From Onchocerca lupi (taxonomy: Eukaryota > Nematoda > Chromadorea > Rhabditida > Onchocercidae), in contig JAOVVO010000042.1 in the NCBI GenBank assembly GCA_028564675.1, positions 15,001 to 79,000 on the forward strand: DNA of 64,000 nt, in the 5' to 3' direction. The notes beneath the pieces were generated by a model, which had not been told where the DNA came from, did not search any database, and was given only the letters and a program-made list of their open reading frames with translations. Position numbers and translations under genes: made by a program. Shown piece by piece: positions 37,777 to 50,433 of the stretch (within the stretch, counting starts at the first letter, position 1; every line of letters begins with the position of its first letter).

Positions 37777-39691
37777 ATGACGTTCAATCACTGCCTTGCT
37801 TCTTCTCTTACTATTATTGTAATTGCTGTTATTAATAATCAAGCTTTCATTCTACAGGTATTCATTTCTTCCATTATCATTGATAATAATCATTACTTCA
37901 TCTAAAATCAGAATTTAAATGACTAGTAGAGGATTTCCGTGGTTGAGATTCTTCTCACCCTATCAGTACAATTATTCATCGGACATTCGCGATGGAATGG
38001 AATTCCTGTTTTATATTTTCATATAAATTATTTCATGAATTGCACATGATACAGTTTACTGGATTTCAGAAATTACTGATGAAAAATCATGAATACTGAT
38101 TGTTACAATGCAATGTTCAGCATAGAAAATTTATGTTTTGTTCGTGTTAATTAATCTCTTTAATGAAAGAAAGTACGATCAATCATAAATTAAACATCTT
38201 AAGAATATGAAGATAAGAGTTTTAGATGTGAAATTTTGTAGTGATTAAGCAAAATTCTTATCTCTCAATCATATTTAGATCTCTTCGTAATCACTTCATT
38301 TTTCAACAATTGCTATTATAATATTTTCTGCAATTACAAAATCTTGTTTGGCATTAGAAATAGCGTATGTATAGATAGATACTGTAGTGTTTCAGTGCCA
38401 GAACTGCCGATGCATACCGGATTACTGTATGCAGACGGTACCTCGATCATTATGTCCTTGCGATGGACCGAAAACACCGTGCAGTCAGACAACAGCTGGA
38501 ATGCAAACTGTCCAGCAACAATCATTTGTGATAACGCAGACACCAACCATGAAATATTTCCTGATCCAGCAGCCAGTTCAACCGGTGTCGGCACAAATAC
38601 CTGGCCAACTCATCATGGACCAGCAGCAAATCATGCAAGCCTTAAATTTGCTACAACAACAACAGATGTTGAATCAGCAAGTACGAATGGGGATGCAGCA
38701 ACCCAATATACCACCTGTTTACGTTATCCGAACCATTGAGCAACCGACTCAACTGGTACGACAAGTACAACAAATACCAGATTCAATGGTACCATCACAG
38801 TATATGTCTGCGATACAACAGATACCAATGCAACATACACAAATAATGGTTGTACCTTCGGTGCAACAAGTGATACCGCAGACACAACAATTTGTTTTGC
38901 CTCTCCAAATTCCCATGAAGACGGTTACTTTACAGGTTCCAGGTAAATATGATGAAAATTTAAATACGAACTGCAAGTTTCTTTTCTCTAAATTATCTCT
39001 ATCAAGATGTACTGATATAGCTTCTTTTCTAAATTGTTACATATCTGAATTCAAGACAATATTATTCTGGTAGTATAAAATTGAATACAAAAATTTGAAT
39101 AATATTATTTACTTGATTTATTGAAAAAATTGACAAACAAATTTAGTGACGATGGCAGAACATTGTACTCCTCGAGTGAATGCTTGTCCAGTAGGATTGC
39201 CATCCATTCATGCCGTAACAGAATGTGACAATGTTACCGAATCTACAGGTTAAGTTAATTCTTCCAATTATCAAAACGAAAATTCATGAAGCACTGAGAC
39301 ATTAAGACCGTGTCTAATATGCAAAACACTGAAATTTTAGCTTAGTTCAGCAACATTTATTCTTTTACTATAATTAAATTCAAACGTTCCATCAAGTTAA
39401 AGCTTTTTTCACATAGTTTCACGTCAAATTTTCCTAGACCTTTTTTCACAAAAATTTTTTAAACGAATTTCACATCAAAGATCTTTTTCCACAAAATTCC
39501 ACGTCAGATTTCACGTCAAAATTTCTTGCGTTTTCAATTTTCTACTGTTGCATCATTTTGAAGCATTTCCATCATATTTTACTAAATAATGAAAATAATT
39601 TTTAGCTACGCGTTGTATAACGGCGGAAGAAGCACAAAGACTGTACACTTGCCTTCCACATTTTAATTTCAATAAATTGTGGGATAATTAA
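37777..39691 (+). CDS. secreted Gln-rich protein with Cys-rich N- and C-terminal parts
   Basis: Four exons: 37777-37857 (ATG, GTATTC donor), 38396-38942 (TTTCAG, GTAAAT), 39147-39248 (TTTAG, GTTAAG) and 39606-39691 (TTTAG, TAA). Phases 0-1-1 agree and give 271 residues. Residues 1 to about 23 form a signal peptide (hydrophobic LTIIVIAVI core). Next comes a Cys cluster (CQNCRCIPDYC, LCPC, PC), then about 130 residues rich in Gln, Ile, Pro and Val (LLQQQQMLNQQ, MVVPSVQQVIPQTQQ). A C-terminal segment has spaced Cys (EHCTPRVNACP, TRCITAEE, YTCLP). The even Q/V/I/P pattern resembles structural or coat proteins, but no family is recognised. An AATAAA overlaps the end of the frame. Secretion is inferred from the leader. 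Confidence 0.75.
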
Positions 39692-40534
39692 TTCTCAAAA
39701 TTATTTATTGCATTTTCATACAGAATCTATAAATTATTTTTTGCTAAACGATTCAAATTCTCAATTATGATGAAACTTTATTCTGAACTATCTAAAATTG
39801 GAATGAAACTTTTAAAATAATTAATGTTGCTAAAAACAAAAGTGAGCGAAAAATGGCATTAATTTTCAATATTCTGTATTAATTTATTATTTTATTAACT
39901 TATATGAGCCGTCATATTCTCTGTAATCTTACAAATGTTTTATTCTCACTCGATGCAGTAAAAATTGTTGCTTTTAACAATTAAAGTTAGAATGAAATTT
40001 TAGTGGGCAAAACCACTGGCGATGACTAAGTTCAGTGTTTCAAATGAAAGCAAGAAAAATGATGATTCCTTTCGTCATTCTATGAATCTCACTGCATGCC
40101 TTCTTTTATTTCAAATTCAAAATCTGCAAGAAAAAAATTTGGAAAATTCTACTAAAAAAGGACATTTTACAATAGATGGAATAATACTAAATGTTTCTGA
40201 TGAAACTTCGCAGAATATTCACAAGACAAAAATAATACTTCATCGTAATATGAAAATTTTAAAGTAGAAAGGATACAACTTCGAACCGGAATGATGAGAA
40301 TTCCAGAACAGAATAGAATAGTATGTTTGATGGTAACGAAATAGATAACATATATATATTTTTTTTAATAACAATAAATTCAGATCTTAATTTTACGATC
40401 ATTAGAGATCATAATGTTTCCTTGGTTATTTATAAATTTTACCGATGCTAAATAGTTATTAGAAGATAAAAGACAGTGTCAAGCTAGACTTATTCTGCGG
40501 AACAGATGCCATCAACGATGTTTAAATTTCAAGT
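39692..40534. other. intergenic, convergent 3' ends
   Basis: AT-rich. A plus-strand open frame of 81 codons at 40022-40267 lacks any recognisable feature. Nothing else is supported. Confidence 0.4.
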
Positions 40535-42609
40535 TCAAGAAGCGTAAAAATAATCATTGCTATGAAGAAGTAATTTCAATCGTTCAAAATTGACGAACTG
40601 ACATCGTTCTTCCAAATCGCTAATGGCAGAATCCCATTCTTCCAATATACGCTTTTCACGCTGTGCTTGTCTTTTGATCAAATTCACATGTGTTTGTATA
40701 ATTGTAGAAAGAGCTTCTTGTTCACTCATTTCTTTCATATTTTCTATAATTGTTTAAAAGATTACAGAACAAAAGTTGAAATCGAAAATTTCAATTTAAT
40801 TTTTTGCAAAAATAAATTCAAATTTGATTTGTACAAATTCTTTGTGAATTTTAGAGAAGATATAAATGAGAAGTGAAATTAGAATAAGAACAGAAAAATT
40901 TCCATTAGTTTTAATTCTTCCATTCGAAAAGAAAGTTAATGATTAAGACAACGCAAGCAATTCGAGATTTTAGAGCATTTAAAATTTTGAGAATTCTTAA
41001 TGTCCTTACAAAATTTTCGGAATAAGATTATTTCTTTTGATTTAATTAAATTAATTTATTGATTTTTGACAGAATCTTACCCTCAATATCTTTTAGTAGA
41101 AGAGGAGTAAACATAGGCAAAAGGTCACAGTTCTGTTCTAAACGAACTGTTTGTACCGCAACGTTTTTACACTTTTTCCCATCAAGTTTGATTTTATTCG
41201 AGCTATTATCAAAATCTGCTAACAAGTTTTTCCGTCTTAACATGGGATGCGATAAAATGTCGAATTGTTCGGATTTTGCAAGATCGTTAACATGACATTT
41301 GATATCTGCGAAATTATTCATGTCGATGATAGCTGGTCGGTTTTTATCCTTGTATGAACTTTTATTCAGAACACTCGATTCCTGAGAACTTCGACTACTT
41401 TCACTACAACTGCTTCTCGATTCATATTTCTGGATGCTTCCGGAATTTAGTTTATTGAGCCTTGTGCTCTGAGTGTTATCGCTATCCCTATGCTTCTGTT
41501 TTTCTTTTAAATGCTTCAATTTCTTTTCTCTTTTATGTTCTTCCGCTCCATAATGATAAGATTTACGATTTTCACTCGCTCTCGTCGTGCAAGACAATGT
41601 GTCACTTTTAATTTCACTGATATTTATATCATGGATTACTGATCTCGATACATATTGCTTCGTTTGCGTCGACTGTTTTGTAGGTGATGGTGTATTGATT
41701 CTTGACGAATTATTGCTACTGCTATTGTTACTTGCATAACTACTGATTTCAAAATCCGTCGATTTTATTTCTGCAGAATTATTCGTTGTAAAACTTCTGG
41801 ATGAATCTCGACTTCTTGGAGATGAAGAGGAGAGAATCTCAACTGATGCTATTTCTTCTAAACTATCCATATCGTAATCAGATGTATTTTCTTCATTCAC
41901 TTCTGGTATCTCCTCATTTATGGTGCTTAGAAATGACGATTCACTGGCAACAGGGCTTACTTTTCTGAACGAAAATCCTCTCGTGCCGTTTGATTGTTTA
42001 GTGGTACTATCATCAAACTATAAAATGAAATTTTCATAAAAAGAAATAAGTATGAAAGTAGACATAAGATATATGTAAAAATTTGAAAAAAAAATGCCTT
42101 TTTATTATTGGGATGTGAAGTGATTAGAACTATCAAGCTAATCTGTAGTTATTTCTGCTTCGCCAAATTATAATTTTCTTCAAGGAAATTTATAAAACGA
42201 ACGAAAATTAGAGAAATATTTGCATTAAATTTAGTTTGAAGGTAATTGATCAACCGGACTTTTAGATTTCAATATTTCTGTTAAATGTAAGTGATTAATT
42301 ACTTGAAGTTGTGCAAAATCTTTCGTGGATAACTCGGGGTAAGCCACACATTGTGCATTAGTTTGCCCTGAAATTCTTCATATTTCATATCATAATGCAA
42401 AAAATTAGAAAGTTTTCGTTCATCCAGCCTAAATTCTTTAGAATGTTGTTTCAGTTAATGATTATTTGAAATTGAATCAAAACGATAATCACAAGAAATG
42501 GTATGTGTTTCGGCGAAAAAGGCATACCAAAGATGAATTTCTCATTAGATTTCTGGATTGAGTTTTGAATGTTTAAATCATCCATTGATTTCGGTATAAC
42601 GTTATCCAT
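40535..42609 (-). CDS. Ser-rich, largely disordered protein with C-terminal coiled coil
   Basis: Four exons: 42528-42609 (ATG, GTATGC donor), 42303-42367 (TTTCAG, GTAATT), 41081-42017 (TATAG, GTAAGA) and 40535-40743 (TTATAG, TGA). Phases agree and give 430 residues. A TTATCTCAG site just before the ATG could be a trans-splice acceptor. The middle is very rich in Ser, Asn, Thr and charge (ILSSSSPRSRDSSRSF, NNSSSNNSSR, a Lys/Glu/His run), as expected of a disordered region. The C-terminus is helical (EALSTIIQTHVNLIKRQAQR, ILEEWDSAISDLEERC). The layout and an AVQT followed by a C-terminal helix vaguely recall C19orf44-type (DUF4614) proteins; this is a weak guess. Confidence 0.75.
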
Positions 42610-44056
42610 GCTGGATATGTTATCCGATATCCTGAGATAAGTTCATCAGCGGTTGTTGCATCATCGACATCATCGGCTATAAGCTTATTTTTTTAAAATA
42701 AACATTTGCATGTTCTGTATGCTTTATAAATGAGAGTTTATGAAATTGTTCAATCGCATTCTTCCAAGTCTGTAACTTGATTATACTTCTGATATATAAC
42801 TGGCAGAGATGAAACGACTCAAAGGAAGAATAATTAAAAAAAAAAAAAAAATCCTCACTAAAAATCTCTCGGCTCGCTTTTTAATACGATTATGCTACTA
42901 TAATATTTTTTTGTTCTCCATTGCTTTATGCTATCTCCATGAAAGATTCGAAAGTTCTTCAAAATCTAACGAGATTTAAGCTTATAAATTCCTTAAAAAA
43001 TAAAAAGACACTAAAAAGTACAGAAAACTCAGTATTTCAATAAATTCAATATTTATCAACATAAACCTCGTAAATTCAGTACTTCTCAGTAATTTTACAA
43101 GAAAACTGAATGGCCGTTGATTTTTATGCTCACTGATTTCCATTAAATTATTCAAAATACTTCGAAAATATCAAAATAATTCTAAATTTTGAAAGCTCCA
43201 AAAGTCACTTTTCAAGAACTTTGAAAAATTAGAATCGAAAATAATGAACGAAAAATTCTTCGCCAGTGTTCACTTCACTAAGCGCTGCATCTAAAATGAT
43301 TTGAAACATCAAAAAGTAAATTCAAAAAGGTTTTTTAACTTTCCTTAAACGATTAAATTCAATAATATCGCTAAATATAATTGTTAAAATAGTGATAATC
43401 ATAATTAAATCAGGAATTCCCATTACTATAACTAAAGATTTCTAGAAAGTTTCCTGAATAGAATGATGAACGAAATACACAATGCGGTAACCATGGTCAC
43501 CAGTCACAGTCTCATGCGCTTGAACTTGTCACAGCCTCGTACGCTGCTTTTTATCATTTCAATCTAATTTTCTGCTGTTAAAATCAAAGAGGAATCCAGC
43601 CAATTACAGTTCACACTTAAACAGATTAGAAGTACGCCATCTCGAATAAAATAAAGCTGAAAAGTTCCAGTGTCGAGAACTTTCAAGTTTTAACATTTTA
43701 ATAAACGACACTGCTGATATTTAAGATATGTTTCGTCACCAATAGATATTTGAATATTATAGGAATTTCCATTCTTTGCAATGATCCAGCAATAACAGCA
43801 ATCAATTTTTTATATCAGCAACTATCATTTTTTTTTTTTTTTTTAATCTGTACTTCGCAACAAAACAATAAAATATTTATTCTATCCAAAATTTTGAACA
43901 AACAACATATTTCGAAATTAAAAAAGATAATTCCAGCGACAACACTATACATACAGATAATACAACCGCAAGGATAATTTTTCCAACTCAATAAAAGATT
44001 CTGTAAATGAATTTACCAATGAGAAACGGAATATCATTAAACGAAATAACAGCTTA
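42610..44056. other. intergenic between two minus-strand genes
   Basis: AT-rich, with short poly-A and poly-T runs. At 1.4 kb the gap is long for a nematode operon. No gene or structured element is supported. Confidence 0.4.
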
Positions 44057-46653
44057 TTAAAGCTTTTCTATTGAACTAATGAGTTCAATGTACCGATGAA
44101 ACGTATTACTATCAAGGAAACAAACACGCCTATAAGGTCTATAAATGACACCTTTCAGTACAATTGAACCAAATTTAGAATCCTTTTCTACATCTGATTG
44201 AACCGGGTACTGGAAAAAGTCAAACTGCAGATCACCCTGAAATCACCGGAATAAAAAAAAAAAAAAAAAGAAAAAAAGAAAAAGAAAACAAATGTGAATA
44301 TCATGAACTTCTTGGTTTCTGTATAATTTCCGGAATAAACAATGAGTAAATAGTAAATTCAAAACGCTTCAAACAGTTAGAAAAAAATTAGGTTCCATTC
44401 ACAAACACCAGAAATCCATCAGTTAAGAACTGGAATTTGATTTCAAAAAAATTCAGCTAAATTATGATTAGAATCTATACCCGGAATAAAAGCTCCTCTT
44501 CCTGATTGTCATAGATAACCTTGGCATTAGCAATCGCGTTCGCTGCAATGCGCTTTTTTTGCGCCTTAGTTAACTTTTTCCCATTGTTGGCTGTATTGGA
44601 AGCACTTGCTCTACCTTGTCCATTATTAATGTTGCTATCAGCAATTCGAATTTTCAAAATTAAAACAATATGCGAAAAGCGATATTGTGCACCAGACTTT
44701 TTCAAATCAACCCTAAAAGGAAAAATTTGAAAAACACAACGCTGAACCCACTCAATATATTTTTTCTCTTTGCCACATTAATTAAAAAATTTTATTGGAT
44801 GACTCTATTGTTTTTGAAATTTTTGTAGTAAGAAATGTGAAATTTGGAAATAAGCTCTCCATCAACAATGCCATCCATAACGAAGTACTGAATGAAAAGA
44901 AAATTGAAGTGAAATCAAGACACAAAAATTTATGGAACAGATCCAAGCCTTTTTAATTAAGCTTTTTGTAAACAATATCCCTATATTACATATAACATAT
45001 TTCTTTGGGTTAATTATGTTCGAAGAACTAAATATTTTCTGATTTAAATCAATTTATTTTTAGGGATTTAGGGAATTCAAAATTCTTTAGAAAAGATGAA
45101 TTATCGTGAAATTTGGAAAAATTCACAAACAGAAAAGCGAACAGTTTTTAAATCCATAATAGCAAGAGCAGCATTAGTTTCATAAAGATGAAAAAAAAAA
45201 AAAAAAAGGGAGAGACTGGAAGACCATAAAAGGCAAAAAGAAAGTATCCAAAAAACTTTCTAGAAATGAAATTAAAAAAATAACATACGCTAATGATTTG
45301 AAAGCAGGAGAAGCAATAGTTGTGGGAAAGTGGAGTAACCTCTCGTTGATTAGCAAACCAACACGAATGTCCGAATCTGCAGTCGATAAATTATCCAAAA
45401 TAGATAATATTTTCTTTTCAATGGAATATTTTTGTGCTTTTGTTTTCAATAGAGTCCAAATATTTGCTTGGAATTTCTGCAATAAAATATCACAATGATT
45501 TCCCAAACATCACTGTATAAGTAGCATAAAAACAAAAAATCTGTTAAAGTATTCCAGTATATTTAAAAGTAAAAGTAAAAACCTGATCTCTACCCAGTTC
45601 CAACATAGACAGCGCACCGTACACAATACCTTCATCATCGTCATCCAAAAATTCCTCAGCAGGCTGGAAAGTTTTCAATAATCTGGATCCACGAAAATTC
45701 TACTTTTCGAGTCTTTCTATTCAAAAATAATCGATAAAAGAGGATTGGTCTCGATGCTTTCAAACAAATATTGTTTGTAAAATGGGTATGGAAAAAAGAT
45801 TTGAAAAAGCTGCAATTTTTATTAATAACAAAGAGATATACTCGATAAACGCAGCCAAATGGTGATTGTTCCACTAAGATATCTGCCATCTGTTTCACAT
45901 CTACATCGGCACGAAGAAAGATCTGCAAAAGAGATCTAGTGATTTCATGACATTCTTCTCTTTTAAATGAAAATTTTTCTACCATAACATGAAAAAAAAA
46001 AAAAGTATTTCATGACACTTCAAGAATACCTACGTGGTCAAATAAGTAAAAAAATAGTAATGACTAAACGTATCAAAAGATGATTTATTGTTAATGGCAT
46101 AATATAAATTAAAAATTTTGAGGGACAAATGAATTTTTTTCAGAAAAATTTTAATTTCAATTCACCAATCAACCATATATTACCATTTGCAAGAATAGAA
46201 AAACAAACTAATTAAATCAAATTAGTTCAGTGCTGTTTGCTTGTTTTCAGAACAAATTATTCGTTCTGAAAAACAAATAAAACAGCATCTAACTACTTTG
46301 ATTTTATTTGTTTCACTAAAAATAAATTTAGGATTAAATTCTGATATACGTAAATGGAAGAAAATTTTTAAAAATGCCTGTGTTAAAAGATTGATAAGGC
46401 CCTCTTTGTCGCTATCATTCATAGGATAAGCCTCGAAATCAAAAACCAATTTCTCAGCATCGTCTAAATCATCCCTCATCAATTTGTCTTCATCCGTTGA
46501 TTCATCCTGCAACAAAGTCGCAACTCATCCAGAAATTCGCCCAACTTCATCCCTTTTGTTGATGGCAGAGTGCCGAATAAGTAATATTTGTTTGGAAGAA
46601 CTAACCGAATCATCCAGTCTCTCCACGCCAGAATCACACTTTCGAACCTTCAT
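44057..46653 (-). CDS. BCCIP: BCCIP / Bcp1 family nuclear protein
   Basis: BCCIP binds BRCA2 and p21 in vertebrates; the yeast homologue Bcp1 is a nuclear chaperone for ribosomal protein and lipid-kinase export. Exons: 46606-46653(-46676), 46378-46506, 45842-45922, 45583-45663, 45289-45476, 44481-44712, 44057-44236 (TAA). From the ATG at 46653 this is 312 residues, the usual family length. Family blocks in order: acidic leader, FDFEAYPMNDSDKEGLINLL, IFLRADVDVKQMADILVEQ, GALSMLEL, VGLLINERLLHFP, AQYRFSHIVLILKIR, NQEEELLF, and the C-terminal beta-rich LKGVIYRPYRRVCFLD. The TTTTCAG at 46677 lies 23 bases before the ATG, typical of a trans-spliced start. An alternative first exon at about 46899-46928 (MSAQLLSLVT, phase 1) lies in a repeat. 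One intron appears to start with GC. Confidence 0.88.
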
Positions 46654-46809
46654 TCCCGGGTGAATGTACTCATAAGCTGAAAAGAACGAACAAAAATGAT
46701 TCCAAAGAACGCTACTGTTGTCAAACAACGATCACATGAAATCTGGCAAAGGTTGCAGCTGAAAAGCGGGCATAATCTTCAATTTATGCAAACAAAAATG
46801 TAAAAACAA

Positions 46810-46935
46810 GTTCTTCACATTGATTTGAAATGTTGAAACATTCTTGCGTTCGAGTAGGTGCATGTTTTTATATAGATATGCCTAGTTTTTTTATTTGTCA
46901 CACCTGTGACAAGTGAAAGTAATTGAGCAGACATT
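46810..46935. repeat. dispersed repeat copy 1
   Basis: The stretch from GATTTGAAATGTTG through TATATAGATATG to TCACACCTGTGA resembles 58549-58690 over about 110 bases with scattered mismatches. It lies just upstream of BCCIP and overlaps its possible alternative first exon. Confidence 0.6.
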
Positions 46936-47564
46936 TTAATCTCTATAGACTAGCTGGACCGGCGCTGTGGAATGTGGCCAAGTACAATTAATATTTAATA
47001 AAACTAAGATTGCCACTTGAACATCACATGTCATTACTCGTTGAATACATTTTTGAGAAACGAATCGATTGACGGGATAAGTTGGGGAGTTTGGAGAAAG
47101 TTACGCTATGCGATTGTTCGTTAAAGATGGAACTAAACTGACTACTCATACACTGCGAATGCGAATTATTGTCACAGTTATCATTACTTATAACAGCAAT
47201 TCATTGGTTGTTCAACACGTTGAAAGTTCGACATCTCGTCCGATCTGTCAAGTTGAGCAGTTTTGGGCCTGGTTAATACTTGGATCGGAAATGACCTGGA
47301 AATCCCAAACATTGTTAACATGCATAGTAATCAAGTTATTTTTGTATGCATGACGATCATATAAAAATGAAATAGTTATATTCGGCTGTTTGATTATCCA
47401 ATTTAAAGTAATTGGATGTTTCCGCCCAGAGTTTCGGCTGCTAATGAGTAGTGCTTGCACGTTGTGTGTCGAGTTTATTGTAAAAATCTAATTTCATATT
47501 GTATGAATGTTCGATGGTAAATAGTTCGATATGTTTCAAGCAATCAGTGAAAATCATAAACGTT

Positions 47565-47654
47565 ATGCAAGACGACTCGGCAAATCGACAGTCCACCATG
47601 CAACGGCTAATAAAACGTATCTTTCGAAGAAGTCATTCAGAAGAGAACTGGACA
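47565..47654 (+). CDS. possible alternative first exon (aquaporin?)
   Basis: ATG at 47565 opens a 30-codon frame, MQDDSANRQSTMQRLIKRIF then RRSHSEENWT, ending at a GTATAA donor in phase 0. The basic/Ser-rich composition looks coding. Aquaporin exon 50999-51189 also begins in phase 0, so this could be an alternative N-terminus for that gene, 3.3 kb downstream. If not spliced, the frame stops at once. Support is weak. Confidence 0.25.
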
Positions 47655-48769
47655 GTATAAAACCACACTATCATTCGGGATTTCCATACTCAACGGCAAT
47701 ATATTGCTTGCGACAATTCGGCGCAACATGACATATAAACATTGTGTTGCTCAGAGCCTTCCAGATTTCTCAATATACGATAATTGGCAGTGTTTAATTT
47801 TAATTTTGAGATTAATGATTTCAGAGGTTGGGATTTCTCGTGACCGATGGAAATATGATGAATTGCATTGTTCAAGAAATTTTTAAATCAAAATTGTCAA
47901 GACTAACACTGCGGATATTGTTAAATAACAATAGGAACGAACAAAAAAGCAGATAAAACTGGATAAAATGAAGAAATTTCTTGAAAATTATGCGTGGTCG
48001 GTAAATTTAATTAGTGCTGTCTTTTCAACAAATAATCATTATGTGAGATATATTTTGAAAGTGAAATTAAAAAATAATGAAAGAAGGCAATTTTTTACTT
48101 AATGTGAGAATTTGAAATTGTGGTTGCAATAAAAAATTGATACTTTTATCACTTTCAAATTATTATTTGACGCAAAGAAATTTTATTTATAAATAAGAGA
48201 AAACTAAGCATATAATAATTACATAATTAAAAATGAAATACTAAAAAATATTTAGCTAGCAGTCAGACAAACAATGAGTAATGATATTGCAAATTTTTGT
48301 CTCTTGATCTTAGTGAAATTGCTAGAATCTTGCAATAAAGAATTTGGATTTTTAGTTCCATAAAGGATTCATGCTTAAGACTTGAATAATTATATGAAAA
48401 ATATTGCCTGCATAAAAGCTCAGTGATGATTAAGATCGACAAAATTTGCATTTTTAATTCGAATTTTACAATCCGAATTATAGGTCGAATGTAATTCTCT
48501 TGTTTTAGACGATATTTGACATTAGCGAAGAGTCTGTCCATAAGCTCTTTCATGGTCGTTAATATCACTGACTGCTGTCTTGTCGCATATTATGCAAAAA
48601 GCAGAATTAGGCGATATGTGAAGATGTTTTTGAAGTGAAATAGTGATGAAATATAAAAATCATTTCTTTCCAATCATCAAAATTCGAACTTTGATATTTC
48701 AAAACAAACTTTCAGAAGTCATTTTATTTATTTTTAGAAATTCTCAGATTCGAAATGAGAACAACGACG

Positions 48770-48817
48770 ATATATATATATATAAAAACAAGATCGATAT
48801 ATATATATATATATATG
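48770..48817. repeat. two (TA)n tracts
   Basis: (TA) runs at 48770-48784 and 48797-48817, separated by a short AAAACAAGATCG spacer. Confidence 0.85.
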
Positions 48818-50433
48818 TAACAAGACCTCACCGGCTGATTGTTACTATTAAAATATCATTGTTTGCAAAAACTTTTCAAACAGTTATAAATGAGAGCGAA
48901 AGGATTCACTTAACATGATAGATTGTTTTATTAGAAAAGCAGTTAATCGTGTTTATCAACGTTAGTGATAAATGATCAGTCCGAAAAAATAATTTTTGCT
49001 TCATTACAAGTTTAATTTAGCCATTAAATGCATTTTATATTACTACTTATAAGTATTTATTGATGCAACATTTTTTCCCTATAATTTCCATCCAAAATTT
49101 TTTTTTTTTTATTGTAATTTGCACTCAAATTAAATTTTTTTGATCAATTTACAAGTTTTTTCTAGATTGAAAGAAGTAATTTGCACGAAAAAAATCAATC
49201 TTTCCACCTTTCTTCTGTTTATCTTTTCATTTAAAAATTTCTTAACAAAAATTTTTTAAAGAAATTTCCAGGCGCCATTTTAATTTCTCCCGTTATTTGC
49301 GGACTTTCATCATTTCGAAAAAAGATTACTATCTTTATCTTTTTTGAGGTATGAAATTTCAATAATCATCATGTCCAATATTTATCTTGCTATTTGTGAA
49401 AGCAAAGTCTTATCAAATAGCCTGTATGAAATAATAATTTATAGTTTGAACTTCTTTGCTTCGAAATTTCTAGTTGAAATAAATGGTCATTAAGAAGTTT
49501 AAAAGTTTTCAGAAATGCTAAAAAGCATAAACAACTAAATTAAACTAAACGTTTGTTTCTTTTCTGGCAAACTTTTTCAAAAAATCCGTACACACATCAA
49601 ATGACTTCAGCAAAATGCGAAAGTAGTAGTGCCTAAATGTAAGGTTATAGGAAAGGAGACGATGTTGGGTCTTCAACTTTGTTACAACTTGGAATTTCCA
49701 AGTTATCCTCGAGCGTCCGTCCCATAACTCTGCTAGCATTTTCAAAGAACATATGTTTTAGTCGATTCAGCATCATTCATCCCATTAATTCTTCAATTCA
49801 TTATTTAATCTAGAAATTCTAATGCAAACTTCTCCAATTTTTAATCTGTATACCGAGTATTAAAAATAATTTATAAAAAATGTGAAAAATGTTTGCAACA
49901 TATTTTTTTGTTAAATAATTCAGAATTCCGATCTTGTTAACTATAATCCCGAAATTTCATGGCTCGATATTACATCTCAGGTTTTAGTGAGAATCTTTCG
50001 ATTTAAGCTTTTTAATTTCTAATGATTCAATAATTTAAGTCAACTACGAAAACTAAACATTGCCAGCTTCTTCGGATTTGAATAATTTGTAAAACTTAAT
50101 TCAGTTTATCTTAATTTCCATGTTCACGCTTTTCTTGGATGAACTGTAAATATGAATAATTTCTAGAGAAATCTCGAATTTTCTTAACCAAAAAAAAAGC
50201 GAAAAAAAGTTGGAGTATATGTCAAACTGAATTGCTATGATCTCACGAGTGTTTCTCTGACTATTTACGCTTATCGATCATATCAAAACTTCTCTGTTTT
50301 TGCTATTAACTTTATCAAATCTCGAATATTAATTAAAAATTCTAAAAAACTGTAAAATTCGTTTCTATCACAACACTTCTCTTCATATATTACTCATACT
50401 TATCCGTGTTATTTCATTTCTGATATCCTGCTG

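Larger units (their letters stand above)
46936..50433. other. intergenic region between BCCIP and aquaporin
   Basis: Starts with a slightly GC-richer 47000-47700 segment (possible promoter area), then becomes strongly AT-rich. (TA)n tracts occur at 48770-48784 and 48797-48817 and poly-T runs near 49100. A short coding-like exon at 47565-47657 is listed separately. A minus-strand open frame at 48263-48568 is not supported further. Confidence 0.4.

Noticed and set aside
38344..38739. 131-codon frame overlapping the Gln-rich exon
   Set aside because: Shadow frame of the 38396-38942 exon.
44790..44887. Candidate BCCIP exon with TTCATTCAG acceptor
   Set aside because: No donor before its stop; direct joining of 45289 to 44712 is in phase and matches the family.
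48263..48568. 101-codon minus-strand frame (MKELMDRLFANVKYRLKQEN…)
   Set aside because: The first 30 residues look coding-like but no acceptor, donor or neighbour exons fit; left unannotated.
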